From: Chara braunii
Taxonomy: Eukaryota; Streptophyta; Charophyceae; Charales; Characeae
Assembly: GCA_003427395.1 (NCBI GenBank)
Contig: BFEA01000850.1
Coordinates: 359,017 to 384,653, forward strand
Reading direction: 5' to 3'
Length of the DNA: 25,637 bases
The notes under the pieces: generated by a model
What the model was told of the DNA's origin: nothing
Seen by the model: only the letters and a program-made list of their open reading frames with translations
The model's database searches: none
Program-made: the position numbers and the translations under genes
In this document: positions 9,791 to 17,856 of the stretch, in pieces
Position numbering within the stretch: position 1 is the stretch's first letter
Layout of the letters: each line of letters starts with the position of its first letter

Positions 9791-10864
9791 TTGCAAGTTC
9801 CCACCTTCCCTCGTTCATTTTGTCTTTGCCTTGAGTTGGTCAATCTCAATTCATCTTCATTGGCAATGCTTGATGTCATGCTCTCTGCACTTAAAATTTG
9901 GCAATCATGATGTACTATGTATTTTACTTTAATTCATAAAATCAATTTAAATGCATATGCTGTTACGAATCACAATTAAAGATCCTTAAAAACTATGGAC
10001 CGATGTAGACCGTAATTGAAGGGTCTCGCTTGAAGCCGGTTGCACTCAACAGGAAGAGATTTGTAATATTTATTGCAAAAGTTTAACAAAATTTTGCGTG
10101 ACACTCTGTTATCTTTCTGGTCGGCAAAAGTGGCTTCACTGGAAAAACTGCGACAACGGGCTCAGAACGGCGAAATCACTCGGAAGCACACCACCCCCTA
10201 CTAGGACGAACGAAAAAAACAGAAAAAAAAACACCAAGAAAAAGAAAACAATAATTTTCAGCGTATGGACAACAGTATGCGTCTCATACTCTATACAGTC
10301 ACTGATGTATATTGCCAGCCTCTTTGAAAAATGCACTGGCATTTTCTCTCTTTGAAAAATTAAAGCATAATTGGTACCACACAGTTATTACATTGACCAT
10401 AGAAAACTCCTGATAAAGATGGACGTCTGATTCGAGTTACCAGGCATAGCCTTACATTTGACCTCTAAGAAAGTTAATGTCCATTTGTGAAGTGCATCAA
10501 TAAATGTTATAATCGTACTAAATTAATTATGGTTGGTACAACCAGTCTTTCCGGAAGTGCGAGTGGCGTCGTAGGCCATTCTAGTCCGGTAGGCAAAAAA
10601 AACATTATTTTCCTGAGTAGTAGGCGACGAACAAATTTTCGCAGGGTTGGGACCGTGTACTAGCCATTTAACTTCTAACTTCTCAGAAAAGGGGACATTG
10701 GACCCTGTTTCCAGCTGCCTCACTTTCCTTACATTATGAGGTTGGGCCCAATTGATAGCAGGTGGAGCTCCTTGTCAATAAACAAGAGATCGATCATTTT
10801 TCCACAAAACTATAATATATATATCATCGAAAAAAAAATATGTATTTACACATACCTTCCCAAA
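9791..10864. other. no gene recognised
   Basis: Mostly AT-rich DNA with short frames. A somewhat GC-richer part at 10,100-10,200 and another at 10,530-10,760 contain frames under 90 codons without motifs. No RNA gene was recognised. Confidence 0.35.
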
Positions 10865-10889
10865 CGTTCAGCCTGACAACCCTGTATAC

Positions 10890-10931
<42 letters not shown>

Positions 10932-11007
10932 TCACAAACAGAACTGCCCGATAAAACGTAGGCAGAGAGAGAGAAGAGGACAGCAAACGACGGGCTATAT
11001 ATATATG

Positions 11008-11058
<51 letters not shown>

Positions 11059-11069
11059 GACGATATATA
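10865..11069. repeat. element end, TA tracts and truncated 86-bp element (copy 2)
   Basis: GTTCAGCCTGACAACCCTG at 10,866-10,884 is an outward-facing terminal repeat related to the ends at 11,070 and 12,022. It is followed by long TA tracts enclosing the 86-bp element at 10,930-10,995, which lacks an internal piece near the TTTCGTC end. A second TA tract with ATATATGTAT units leads to the next terminal repeat. Confidence 0.6.
10930..10995 (+). mobile_element. 86-bp TA-flanked element (copy 2, internally deleted)
   Basis: It starts CGTCACAAACAGAACTGCCC and ends AACGACGGGC between TA tracts. Relative to the copy at 11,874-11,963 it lacks the stretch that includes GTGACAAACTGTTTCGTC, apparently through an internal deletion. 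Confidence 0.6.
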
Positions 11070-11848
11070 CAGAGTTGTCAAGCCGAACGTACGGAGGCCC
11101 CTAAGCTGACCCCCGAACGTTCGAGCGTTCGGGTCCCCGTACAAGGCCCGAACTCGAACGGGTTCGGACCCCGAAAAAAACTAGTTTGGTACCTAAATTT
11201 TTTTTTTTTGTTTCTGATGTTATTTTTGTGAGTTCTCTGTTATGTAAGCTACCTGTGTCTAAATTTTGAAGTCATTCTATAGAGCCAAACAATAATGAAA
11301 AATCGGCAAAGATGGTGGTGTCAAAACTTGCTTTCCCACTTACTAATTTGTTTTTTTTCTCTTTTCACTTTTTGTTTTCCCTTTATTTCGGGGCCTGAAA
11401 AAAATTATAATTTTTTAAAACTTTATTTGTAGGTTCTCTATTATGTAAGATACATATGTATGAAATTTCATGACATTTGACAAAGCCAGAAAAAAATGAA
11501 AAATCTCCAAAGATGGCGGTGTCAAAAACTTGCTCGCCCATGCAATAATTTCATTCTCGTTTTATTTTTTCTTATTTTCATTAATATCATTTAGTTTTCG
11601 TATTTGATTTTTATTTCAAATTTGGTAAGGCATTTGGATATCTTGTTGAGGCAAATGTTGTTTAGTTTATTCTTCTGCATGACATATTTGTTTTTCAAAA
11701 TTTTTGAAAACTGTTTTTTTTTTCTTTTTTCTTTTTTTTCTTTTTTGTTCCGCATTCGGCCGAATGTCCGAACGCGTTGAGAGGGGGTCCCAAACGTCCG
11801 GGCGTTCGGGTTCGGGTGTTCGGCCCGTCCCGAACGCCGGCAACCCTG
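11070..11848. mobile_element. hAT-like element with GTTCGG-rich ends, noncoding
   Basis: The left end is CAGAGTTGTCAAGCCGAACG; the right end reversed is CAGGGTTGCCGGCGTTCGGG. The first and last 90-100 bases are crowded with TTCGGG/CCCGAA words, while the middle is AT-rich. CAGGG-type termini are common in hAT elements. Flanks are TA tracts, so a target duplication cannot be judged. The core shares words with the elements at 4,986 and 9,411 (ATTTGG, GGCAAA, GTTTAGTTTATT, GCATGACATATTTG). There is no coding capacity. Confidence 0.6.
11208..11552 (+). repeat. diverged tandem duplication inside the miniature element
   Basis: Copies at 11,208-11,350 and 11,416-11,552 share GGTTCTCTATTATGTAAG-like, TACCTGTGT/TACATATGT, AAAGATGGTGGTGTCAAAA / AAAGATGGCGGTGTCAAAA and ACTTGCT words. 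The duplication is part of the core of the element. Confidence 0.65.
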
Positions 11849-11873
11849 TATGTATATGTATATATATATATAT

Positions 11874-11963
11874 CATCACAAACAGAACTGCCCGGTAAAC
11901 CGTAGGCAGAGAGAGAGAAAATGACAACAAACGAGGGACTGTGACAAACTGTTTCGTCAGGGT
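11874..11963 (+). mobile_element. 86-bp TA-flanked element (copy 3, complete)
   Basis: It starts CATCACAAACAGAACTGCCC and ends CTGTTTCGTCAGGGT, with TA tracts on both sides. It matches copy 1 (opposite orientation) over its whole length with few differences. It lies between two outward-facing hAT-like ends, as copy 2 does. Confidence 0.6.
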
Positions 11964-11975
11964 TATATATGTATA

Positions 11976-12021
<46 letters not shown>

Positions 12022-12024
<3 letters not shown>

Positions 12025-12150
12025 GGCAGCTAGGCTGAACATACGGAGGCCCCTAATCTGACCCCCGAACGTTCGAGCGTTTGGGTCCCCGTACGGGGCC
12101 CGAACCTGATGGGGTTCGAACCCCGCAAAAAAATATTTTGGCACCTAAGA
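12022..12150 (+). mobile_element. left end of another GTTCGG-type element (right end not found)
   Basis: CAGGGCAGCTAGGCTGAACA and the following ACGGAGGCCCCTAA, CTGACCCCCGAACGTTCGAG and GGGTCCCCGTAC words repeat the left end of the element at 11,070 almost exactly for about 120 bases. After about 12,150 the sequence diverges and no matching right end was seen, so it is truncated or has a different interior. Confidence 0.6.
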
Positions 12151-12800
12151 TTGTATCGTCACTTCAGATGTGTTCTTGAAGTGTTTTGTGCGCCTCGTCA
12201 ATCTGTTGTCTTTCTTACGAATATTGCTCTATGATTTTTAAGCGTATGTTGTCGAACATGAGAGCATGGATTCTTACGAATTGTCTCGACGTGGTTCCCT
12301 TCTTCTTTATTTTTCATGAACATTCTTCTCGCCGATTTATTTTTCATTGCGTTCGGTTTGTTTATTCGTTTTCTCGCGTCAGTCGCGTCATTCAGTTCGC
12401 TCGGCGTTCGGATATGTTTCCGCAATTTGTTTTCTCCGTTCGTTAATTTGTTCACAATTTTTGCTACTCTTCCTCTCGCCGACACGTGCACGACCGTTCG
12501 CGGTGCATCCTGGGTCGTGACACGTTCAAGAACGCTCGTCGTCTTCAAGCGCAACATTATCTCATGTACAACAAGTTACGCACAATAGGAAGTTAATTAT
12601 TAGTTTTGTTTATAATTTTTTTGTCTTTTCTGGGTTTTGCAATGTGACCCATTTAAAAAACGCACAACACGATTTTCAAAATTTGCACATGGAGAGACAG
12701 AGAGATAAAAACAGACTCTCTCGCTGTGCCCTCTCTCTTTCTCGACGTTTCTATCGATCTCTGTCTCACTTTCATGTCTATGCGGATCTTTTGTCGTTCT
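12151..12800. other. no gene recognised; overlapping frames on both strands
   Basis: At 12,186-12,590 both strands are open for 80-120 codons. The minus-strand frame is Lys/Arg/Asn-rich and the plus-strand frames are Phe/Ser-rich. This is what a region poor in T-A-rich stops would give by chance. No motif or splice pattern supports either strand. It may be the interior of the element that begins at 12,022. Confidence 0.3.
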
Positions 12801-13002
12801 CTAAAGATCTGAAGACACAGACAGTCACTTAATCGAATTTAGGGCGTTCCCCCTTGAGTGCAATCACAGATCAGTAATCCGAAGACTACAATCACAGATC
12901 AGTAATCCGAAGAATAGTCTTCGGATTACTGATTTGTGATTGCACTCAAGGGGGAATGACCTAAATTCGATTAAGCGACTGTCTGTGTCTTCAAATCTTT
13001 AA
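12801..13002. repeat. foldback repeat with 88-bp arms
   Basis: Arms at 12,801-12,888 and 12,915-13,002 are inverted copies with about 6 differences. They share GAAGACACAGACAGTC, TTAATCGAATTTAGG, CCCCCTTGAGTGCAATCACA and CAGTAATCCGAAGACTA. The 26-base loop repeats the arm's inner words CAATCACAGATCAGTAATCC. The inner ends carry AATCCGAA/TTCGGATT, half of the palindrome that fills the region beginning 480 bases downstream. It is a foldback MITE or the outer inverted repeat of the neighbouring element. Confidence 0.8.
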
Positions 13003-13458
13003 GCCCTATCAAACCACGCGTCAGACAATCGTCGCGAGAACAAGAGCGGAACCCTTCGCTGACGTGGACACAGGAGAGGACAGCAAGTCTTGATTGATGA
13101 AGGTAAATATCATTTTGCTCTCGCTTGTTTGTATTATCCCGAGAAAGGGTAGCACGGCCAAAAGTGCACGTCCCAGAAGAATTTTCGACACCGGCGTGAA
13201 GGCCAGCCGAACACAAGTGACGAATAACCCAACCAATCAATGAACATGCCAATCGTGAAAAAAACGTCTAATCGAAAACTGCGTTCATATCATAGTTTTC
13301 GCTCAACAGGAAAGGCAACAAAAGAACATGTGGAACACACGCTGTCGAGCACGGAGCGATCAGATGCTCAAAGGGTATTGTCGACGACGACAAGTCTGAT
13401 AAAAAAGGACCGCAACAACCCACCCTGTCCATACCATCGTCTGGTGGCGCAACAACTA
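13003..13458. other. no gene recognised; leads into the palindrome-rich region
   Basis: Short frames on both strands only. The word GGGTATTGTCGACGACGACA (13,376) followed by GTCTGATAAAA is a diverged direct copy of GGGTATTGACGACGTCACAC followed by GTCTGATCAAC at 13,690, about 315 bases downstream, so the repeat structure of the next region begins here. Confidence 0.4.
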
Positions 13459-13735
13459 ACGTATCCGAGCCACACATGTTAATTTCGGATGCATCCGAGC
13501 CACAACCAACTAAATCTCACGAGGACGACGACACCCCCTGTAATAATGCACAGATTAATACGATACACTCCGGTAATCGCCGGCAGGTCGGCTGTGTGGT
13601 GGGGCAACAACAAACCGAAGCTCTTCGGCGAAGATCGGATTAATCTGAACCACACCGATGGCAAGTTTGGATTTATCACATGCAAAGAGGGTATTGACGA
13701 CGTCACACGGTCTGATCAACTAAAACAACGAAAAC

Positions 13736-14986
13736 ACACGGTGTCGACACAACCTCTGGTGGTCGAACGTAGCAGGACAGCCCCTATCGAACTCGGATAA
13801 ATTCGAGCCACACCCGTCTTAAACTCTGAAGGACGAGGACACACCGTGCGAAGTTCGGGTGGACCGAAGGACAGCAGGGGAAAAACGGAAGCTTGGATGG
13901 TTGGATGGGCGTCAACAGACCGTGGCCTCCATCCGCCGGTCCCCGTCTCAGATTGAATCGGGCCACATTGGCGCAGTTCGGGTTCAACCGAACCACACCT
14001 TCGACAAGATAGGATTGACCCTATGCTCAGAGGTCATTGACGAAAACACGCCATGTCGATGGCATCCTCTTGTGGTCGGCCGTCTCTGGACCTCACTGTT
14101 CGAAGTCGGATGCATCCGAGTCACAACCGTCACCAACTCAGGAGGACGAGAAAACTCGAGTTCGGATTAATCCGGACTACAAAACGAATGGTCGAAAACG
14201 AAGACCTCGGGGTAGTTCGGATACATCCGAAGTAGGCATAGTTGAAAGACCGACGTCGTATATCGCTGCCAGTAATAGGTACCTGTATCGGGAGAAGCAA
14301 GATCGCGCTAGAAGGATGAGAAAACTCGAGTTCGGATTAATCCGGACTACACAGACGTAGTCCACACCACTTTGAATCTCGGATGCATCCGAACTACACC
14401 CAGGAACTTTACAATCCGCTTGCGAAAACTCGAATTCGGATTATTCCGGACCACACGGACGTAGTCCACACCACTTTGGAGCTCGGATGCATCCGAACTA
14501 CACCGAGGAACTTTACAATCCGCTTGTCGACTTCAGATGAATCCGTATCGCAATGGGGTGCACATCTTCGTCTGCTCTATCAACGTTCTAAGGCCTTCTG
14601 AGTTGGTGACAGTTGTGACTCGGATGCATCCGGATTCGAATGGTGCGGTCCAGAGACGGCCGACCACAAGAGGACGCCATCGATATGGCGTGTTTTCGTC
14701 AACGACCTGAATCTTGTCGGAGGTGTGGTTCGGTTGAACCCGAACTTCGCCAATGTGGCTCGGATTAATCCGAGACGGGGACCGGCGGATGGACGCCACG
14801 GTCTGTTGACGCCTATCCAACCATCCAAGCTTCCGTTATTCCCCTGCTGTCCTTGGGTCCACCCGAACTTTGCACGGTGTGTCCTCGTCGTTGAGAGTTT
14901 AAGACGGGTGTGGCTCGGATTTATCCGTTTCGACAGGGGTTGTCCTGATACGTACTACCACCAGAGGCTGTGTCGACACCGTGTGC
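13736..14986. repeat. large inverted repeat, arms 13,736-14,146 and 14,592-14,986
   Basis: The first arm read forward and the second read reversed share long identical stretches, including GGTGTCGACACA, CCACACCCGTCTTAAACTCT, GGAAGCTTGGATGGTTGGAT, CGTCAACAGACCGTGG and GTCGGCCGTCTCTGGACC. Differences are scattered, plus a roughly 20-base gap near 14,010-14,030. Palindromic sites sit at equivalent places in both arms. Confidence 0.85.
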
Positions 14987-15199
14987 TTTACAATCCGCTT
15001 GTCGACTTCGGATGAATCCGTATCACAATGGGGTGCGCATCTTCGTCTGCTTTATCAACGTTCTAGGGCCTTCTAGCGCAGTCTTGCTTCTCCCGATACA
15101 GGTACCTGTTACTGGCAACGATATACGCCGTCGGTCTTTCGACTATGCCTAGTTCGGATCTATCCGAACTACCTCGCAGTCTTCGTTTTCGACCATTCG
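14184..15199. repeat. second, interleaved inverted repeat, arms 14,184-14,316 and 15,069-15,199
   Basis: The arms share CGAATGGTCGAAAACGAAGA, GTAGTTCGGATA, GGCATAGT, GAAAGACCGACG, CGTATATCG and CAGGTACCTGTATCGGGAGA-type words in opposite orientation. This pair is interleaved with the larger one (arm order A1, B1, A2, B2), which needs more than one rearrangement to explain. Confidence 0.8.
14355..15074 (+). repeat. direct repeats inside the palindrome region
   Basis: A 104-bp tandem unit starts at 14,355 and again at 14,459 (ACGTAGTCCACACCACTTTG, CTCGGATGCATCCGAACTAC, GAGGAACTTTACAATCCGCT words). A longer direct copy links 14,511-14,599 with 14,986-15,074 (CTTTACAATCCGCTTGTCGA, ATGAATCCGTATC, AATGGGGTG, CATCTTCGTCTGCT, CAACGTTCTA). 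Each unit carries one palindromic site. Confidence 0.8.
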
Positions 15200-15439
15200 T
15201 TCTCTGAAGGGCAGTGTGATGACGAGAGTTTACGATGCCTCGGATTCATCCGAAGCGTGCAGTTGCCCTCCTTTTCGAGCAGGCGTGTGGAGCACTGTCG
15301 TCTAACTATCACTAAACTTCGTATTTTTGGGGACCCGGTAGATCGAGAACTAAATTGGTGTTGTGGGTAGAGGTTGATGTTACGACGTGCTGAGTGTTCT
15401 GAGTGCATGTGCGTTCATTTCCTCTGCGTGTTTCAGGGA

Positions 15440-16222
15440 ATGGCTACTCACGGAGGAACCCGCTCCGCGGGTGGTTCCGCCCTGCGTGGGGACGAACGTC
15501 GAGGGACGACGTCGTCACCGGCAAGGGAAACGAGTCGGGGAGGTGACGGTGGGGAGGAAGAACGACGGGCTCAAAACTTGTGTTGCGACTACAGCAAGCG
15601 TGTCTGGTATTTGGACTGGGCGAGCCAGGATGGCTCCGACCCGTTAAAACCACCGTGCGGGCCGGTCTTGTTCGTCACCGGTCGCGGCGATAGGACGCGT
15701 CTCGCAGGGTCCATCGTCGAGTGGGTCGACGAAGGCGACTACAATTTCAGATTTACCTTACGGAAGCTTTACAGAAGTGATGGTTTCGTCGACGACATCG
15801 CAAAAGGATGCAAGGTTGCGGGGAAGATGTTCGGCGGGTACGGTCGGGGTGCGATATCTTTGCCCTCCTTTGTCCCACTAGCGCCAGGATACGACGAAGC
15901 CGTTCACGTGACAGACTTCCTCGAGGTTTGGGCGAGTTCAATTCCCTCTGGCAATGCCATGGACGTCGTCCCTAGGACATCGATCAGTGGTCTTGTTGTG
16001 TTCGTGGGAGGAGAGTGCTTTAAAAGGAGGATGGGAGGTCAGGGTGAACTACCAGCTTCGCCTTCTGATCAAGAGGTGGGCATGTCAGACGACTCGGAGG
16101 ACGACCATCCGCGTGCTCCTTTGAAACCAGGCTTGCAAGGATCTCGCCGCCAAGGTTTGCTTGAGGAGTCGACGCCGCGTGGAGGCGGCATTGGCGAACT
16201 TTGCAACAGGCCTCAGGATTGA
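15440..16222 (+). CDS. cassette gene 1, N-terminal part: unrecognised domain
   Basis: The frame is open from 15,374, but the ATG at 15,440 is favoured because it follows CTGCGTGTTTCAG, a good 3' splice site, and because the upstream residues are a Cys-rich run unlike the rest. The product from there is about 260 residues. It has a Gly/Arg-rich disordered start, then a globular-looking part with YSKRVWYLDWAS, GPVLFVTGRGDRTR, YNFRFTLRKLYRSDG and ISGLVVFVGGECFKR, then an acidic Ser/Asp tail. I recognise no family. The frame ends at 16,222, but another frame is open from 16,165 and continues with similar composition, so this is probably the first part of one protein, separated by a frame change or a short intron. 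GC content is clearly higher than in the DNA upstream of 13 kb. Confidence 0.55.
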   Translation: MATHGGTRSAGGSALRGDERRGTTSSPARETSRGGDGGEEERRAQNLCCDYSKRVWYLDWASQDGSDPLKPPCGPVLFVTGRGDRTRLAGSIVEWVDEGDYNFRFTLRKLYRSDGFVDDIAKGCKVAGKMFGGYGRGAISLPSFVPLAPGYDEAVHVTDFLEVWASSIPSGNAMDVVPRTSISGLVVFVGGECFKRRMGGQGELPASPSDQEVGMSDDSEDDHPRAPLKPGLQGSRRQGLLEESTPRGGGIGELCNRPQD

Positions 16223-17196
16223 CGACTCCTCGTCGTCTGGTCGAAAGAATCGGCGAGTTCGTTCGTGGCAGGCAGGTGGTCGAGGTTTCGTCGGGCGATC
16301 GCGCGGGTAGCTCACAAGCTCGAGAGGTGTGTGGGTCAGATGAGACGACTCACTGGGCCCGCCCTGCGCCTGCACAACTGCAGATGGAGGCGAGCCCACA
16401 ACGAGAAGCAGGTGGGAACGTCGCCGGTGAGGATGAGGTGTTCGAGCTGGGGCTGTTTCGTGAGAAATCGCCTGAAATAACTCAATCGGGAGGCAAGCGC
16501 AACTTGCCAGTTAAGGAAGAGCGAGAGGGAGCAGGTGCTCTGAAAAGGCAGAGAAAAGAAGGAGGGAGTGCTCGGACGCCAACGACACGACAGGGAGGTT
16601 CCGATGAGAAGATGAAAAGGGTTGGAGGTGGGGATGAAGCGCCCAAAGATTCATCGACACGGGGAAGAACCGATGAGTCTTCCGGGAAGAGGTCGAAATC
16701 GTCGAGGGAGAAGAAAGCAGATGAGGGCGAGAGCGGGGAAAGGGATGAGGAATGCGTTTTCCTCGAGATGAAGAAAAGGGTGCAGAGGGACGTCGTGTTG
16801 CACATCCATCCCGAAAGAATATTGCCTATTCCAGACTGGGAAAACGCGTACAACCGCCGATCCTTGGACGAGTTCCTCGTTGATACCATCACGTCAGCTA
16901 TGATCGACTGCTACAAACGTAAAGACATGAGATACACGAAGCCGATTTTCGTTCTCGCTCCGATCGTCGCGCCTCCGAAGAAGGACGAGTCTGCTGTGCT
17001 CGTGCTGCCTTGTGACTTCGACGGCTCACACCCCGAGAAATACTGGTATTATCCTGTGTGTGGACAGCATAACACGAGGGCGGTGATGAAGGTCAAAGAC
17101 CATCCCGTGTTTAACTACTACAGCTTCTGTAAATGGTCGTTTAGACCGATTTACTTCCCTGACGACGAGTTCGACGGCTACGCCCATGTCAGCTGA
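16165..17196 (+). CDS. cassette gene 1, basic linker and ParB/sulfiredoxin-like domain (first half)
   Basis: The frame is open from 16,165, has no early ATG, and overlaps the preceding frame, so it is an internal part of the protein. From TTG at 16,201, residues 90-200 are Lys/Arg/Glu/Ser-rich and disordered. Residues 205-331 read as a fold: an Ile-Leu-Pro-Ile-Pro start, a helix with RRSLDEFLVDTI, a strand with KPIFVLAPIV, another with LVLPCDFDG, then YPVCGQHNTRAV at 284-295. The (D/C)GQH(R/N)xxA pattern after two strands is the signature of ParB-like/DGQHR domains, which are fused to DNA methylases in some phage proteins. A TGA at 17,194-17,196 interrupts the frame, which then goes on at once with EDN, where ParB-like proteins often have a Glu-Asn pair. 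Fold assignment by eye only. Confidence 0.5.
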   Translation, partial: GVDAAWRRHWRTLQQASGLTTPRRLVERIGEFVRGRQVVEVSSGDRAGSSQAREVCGSDETTHWARPAPAQLQMEASPQREAGGNVAGEDEVFELGLFREKSPEITQSGGKRNLPVKEEREGAGALKRQRKEGGSARTPTTRQGGSDEKMKRVGGGDEAPKDSSTRGRTDESSGKRSKSSREKKADEGESGERDEECVFLEMKKRVQRDVVLHIHPERILPIPDWENAYNRRSLDEFLVDTITSAMIDCYKRKDMRYTKPIFVLAPIVAPPKKDESAVLVLPCDFDGSHPEKYWYYPVCGQHNTRAVMKVKDHPVFNYYSFCKWSFRPIYFPDDEFDGYAHVS

Positions 17197-17442
17197 GAAG
17201 ACAACATGAAAGACAAGAAGAATCCACCGCGCTTGCAGGTTCTGTCTATGCGGGACATTCGCAATATCTGGAAAATAAAGGGGAAACCGCGTGTGGTGCT
17301 CGGCAACGCGTCGAAGAAAAAGGAGGAGGTACGAAAGTGGGTACAGTTCATGGCCTTGGCACTGAAGAAGACACCGTACACGCCTTTATGGAACCTGTCA
17401 ACAGAAGAAAAGAAAAAAAAGAAATGGGTTGAGAAACTTTGA
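17197..17442 (+). pseudogene. cassette gene 1, continuation of ParB-like region between two in-frame stops
   Basis: It is in the same frame as the preceding segment, after the TGA. It starts EDNMKDKKNPPR and has an ATG at 17,206. It contains LQVLSMRDIRNIW, KPRVVLGNASKKKEEVRKWV and a Lys-rich end before a second TGA at 17,440-17,442. The helix-rich, basic character suits the end of a ParB-like module or a DNA-contacting linker. It could be translated independently from 17,206, but unbroken frame and composition on both sides favour a single original protein. Confidence 0.5.
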
Positions 17443-17856
17443 TACTACCTCCCGCTAGCCATGGCAGATGACTCCGTCTTCGCTTTGGGGGAGAAGTTCT
17501 ATGACGAACGGTCGAGAGGGAAACTCCTTCCTTCCGATGGCCGACGTTGGACTGAAAAGTTGCCCACCTATGAGGAGGTGGCTAAGCCAGGACTCTCCAC
17601 TGTGACTGACAGCCAGGGGTTGAAGAAACACGTCTGGTACGTGAAGGTGGACGACCTGTCGTTGAAAAAGGGCAAGGGGAAGGGAAAGAAAGGCGCGGAG
17701 GAGAAAACTTACTACATCCAAGTTCCTGAGCCGGATGTCCACTGCTGGAAGGAATTGGTAGACTTGACAGACCGCGAGAAGAAAAGGTTGTTGAACGGCG
17801 TCTTGAACCTTAACGTCGTGTGGGTTCAAACGAGTATCAAGAAGTTGGTCGAGTAG
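17443..17856 (+). pseudogene. cassette gene 1, middle segment, unrecognised
   Basis: This lies in the same frame again, after the TGA. The first residues are YYLPLA, then ATG at 17,461. About 131 residues follow, with WTEKLPTYEEVAKPG, HVWYVKVDDLSLKKGKGKGK and YIQVPEPDVHCWKELVDL. It ends at a TAG at 17,854-17,856, followed without a break in frame by GKFSVKEMVDII. No family is recognised; it probably joins the ParB-like and methyltransferase-like domains. The antisense strand is open from 18,336 to 17,455, which is a shadow of the codon bias. Confidence 0.5.

Larger units (their letters stand above)
13459..15254. promoter_or_regulatory. array of palindromic sites, consensus TTCGGATNNATCCGAA
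   Basis: Eleven sites with a perfect CGGATNNATCCG core begin at 13,485, 14,106, 14,162, 14,216, 14,331, 14,379, 14,483, 14,620, 14,760, 15,153 and 15,240, with further one- or two-mismatch copies (13,635, 13,793, 13,977, 14,435, 14,531, 14,924, 15,007). The middle two bases vary (GC, TA, AC, CT, TC) while the arms stay fixed, as expected of a binding site for a dimeric protein. Many sites are followed by ACCACA or ACTACA. The array lies directly upstream of the first gene of the coding cassette. Confidence 0.7.

Noticed and set aside
12198-12557. 119-codon minus-strand gene
   Set aside because: Lys/Arg-rich frame opposite Phe/Ser-rich frames of similar length on the other strand; no motif, and neither strand preferred.
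13459-15254. CRISPR-like array
   Set aside because: Repeats are short palindromes at irregular spacing in both orientations, and spacers are themselves repeated.
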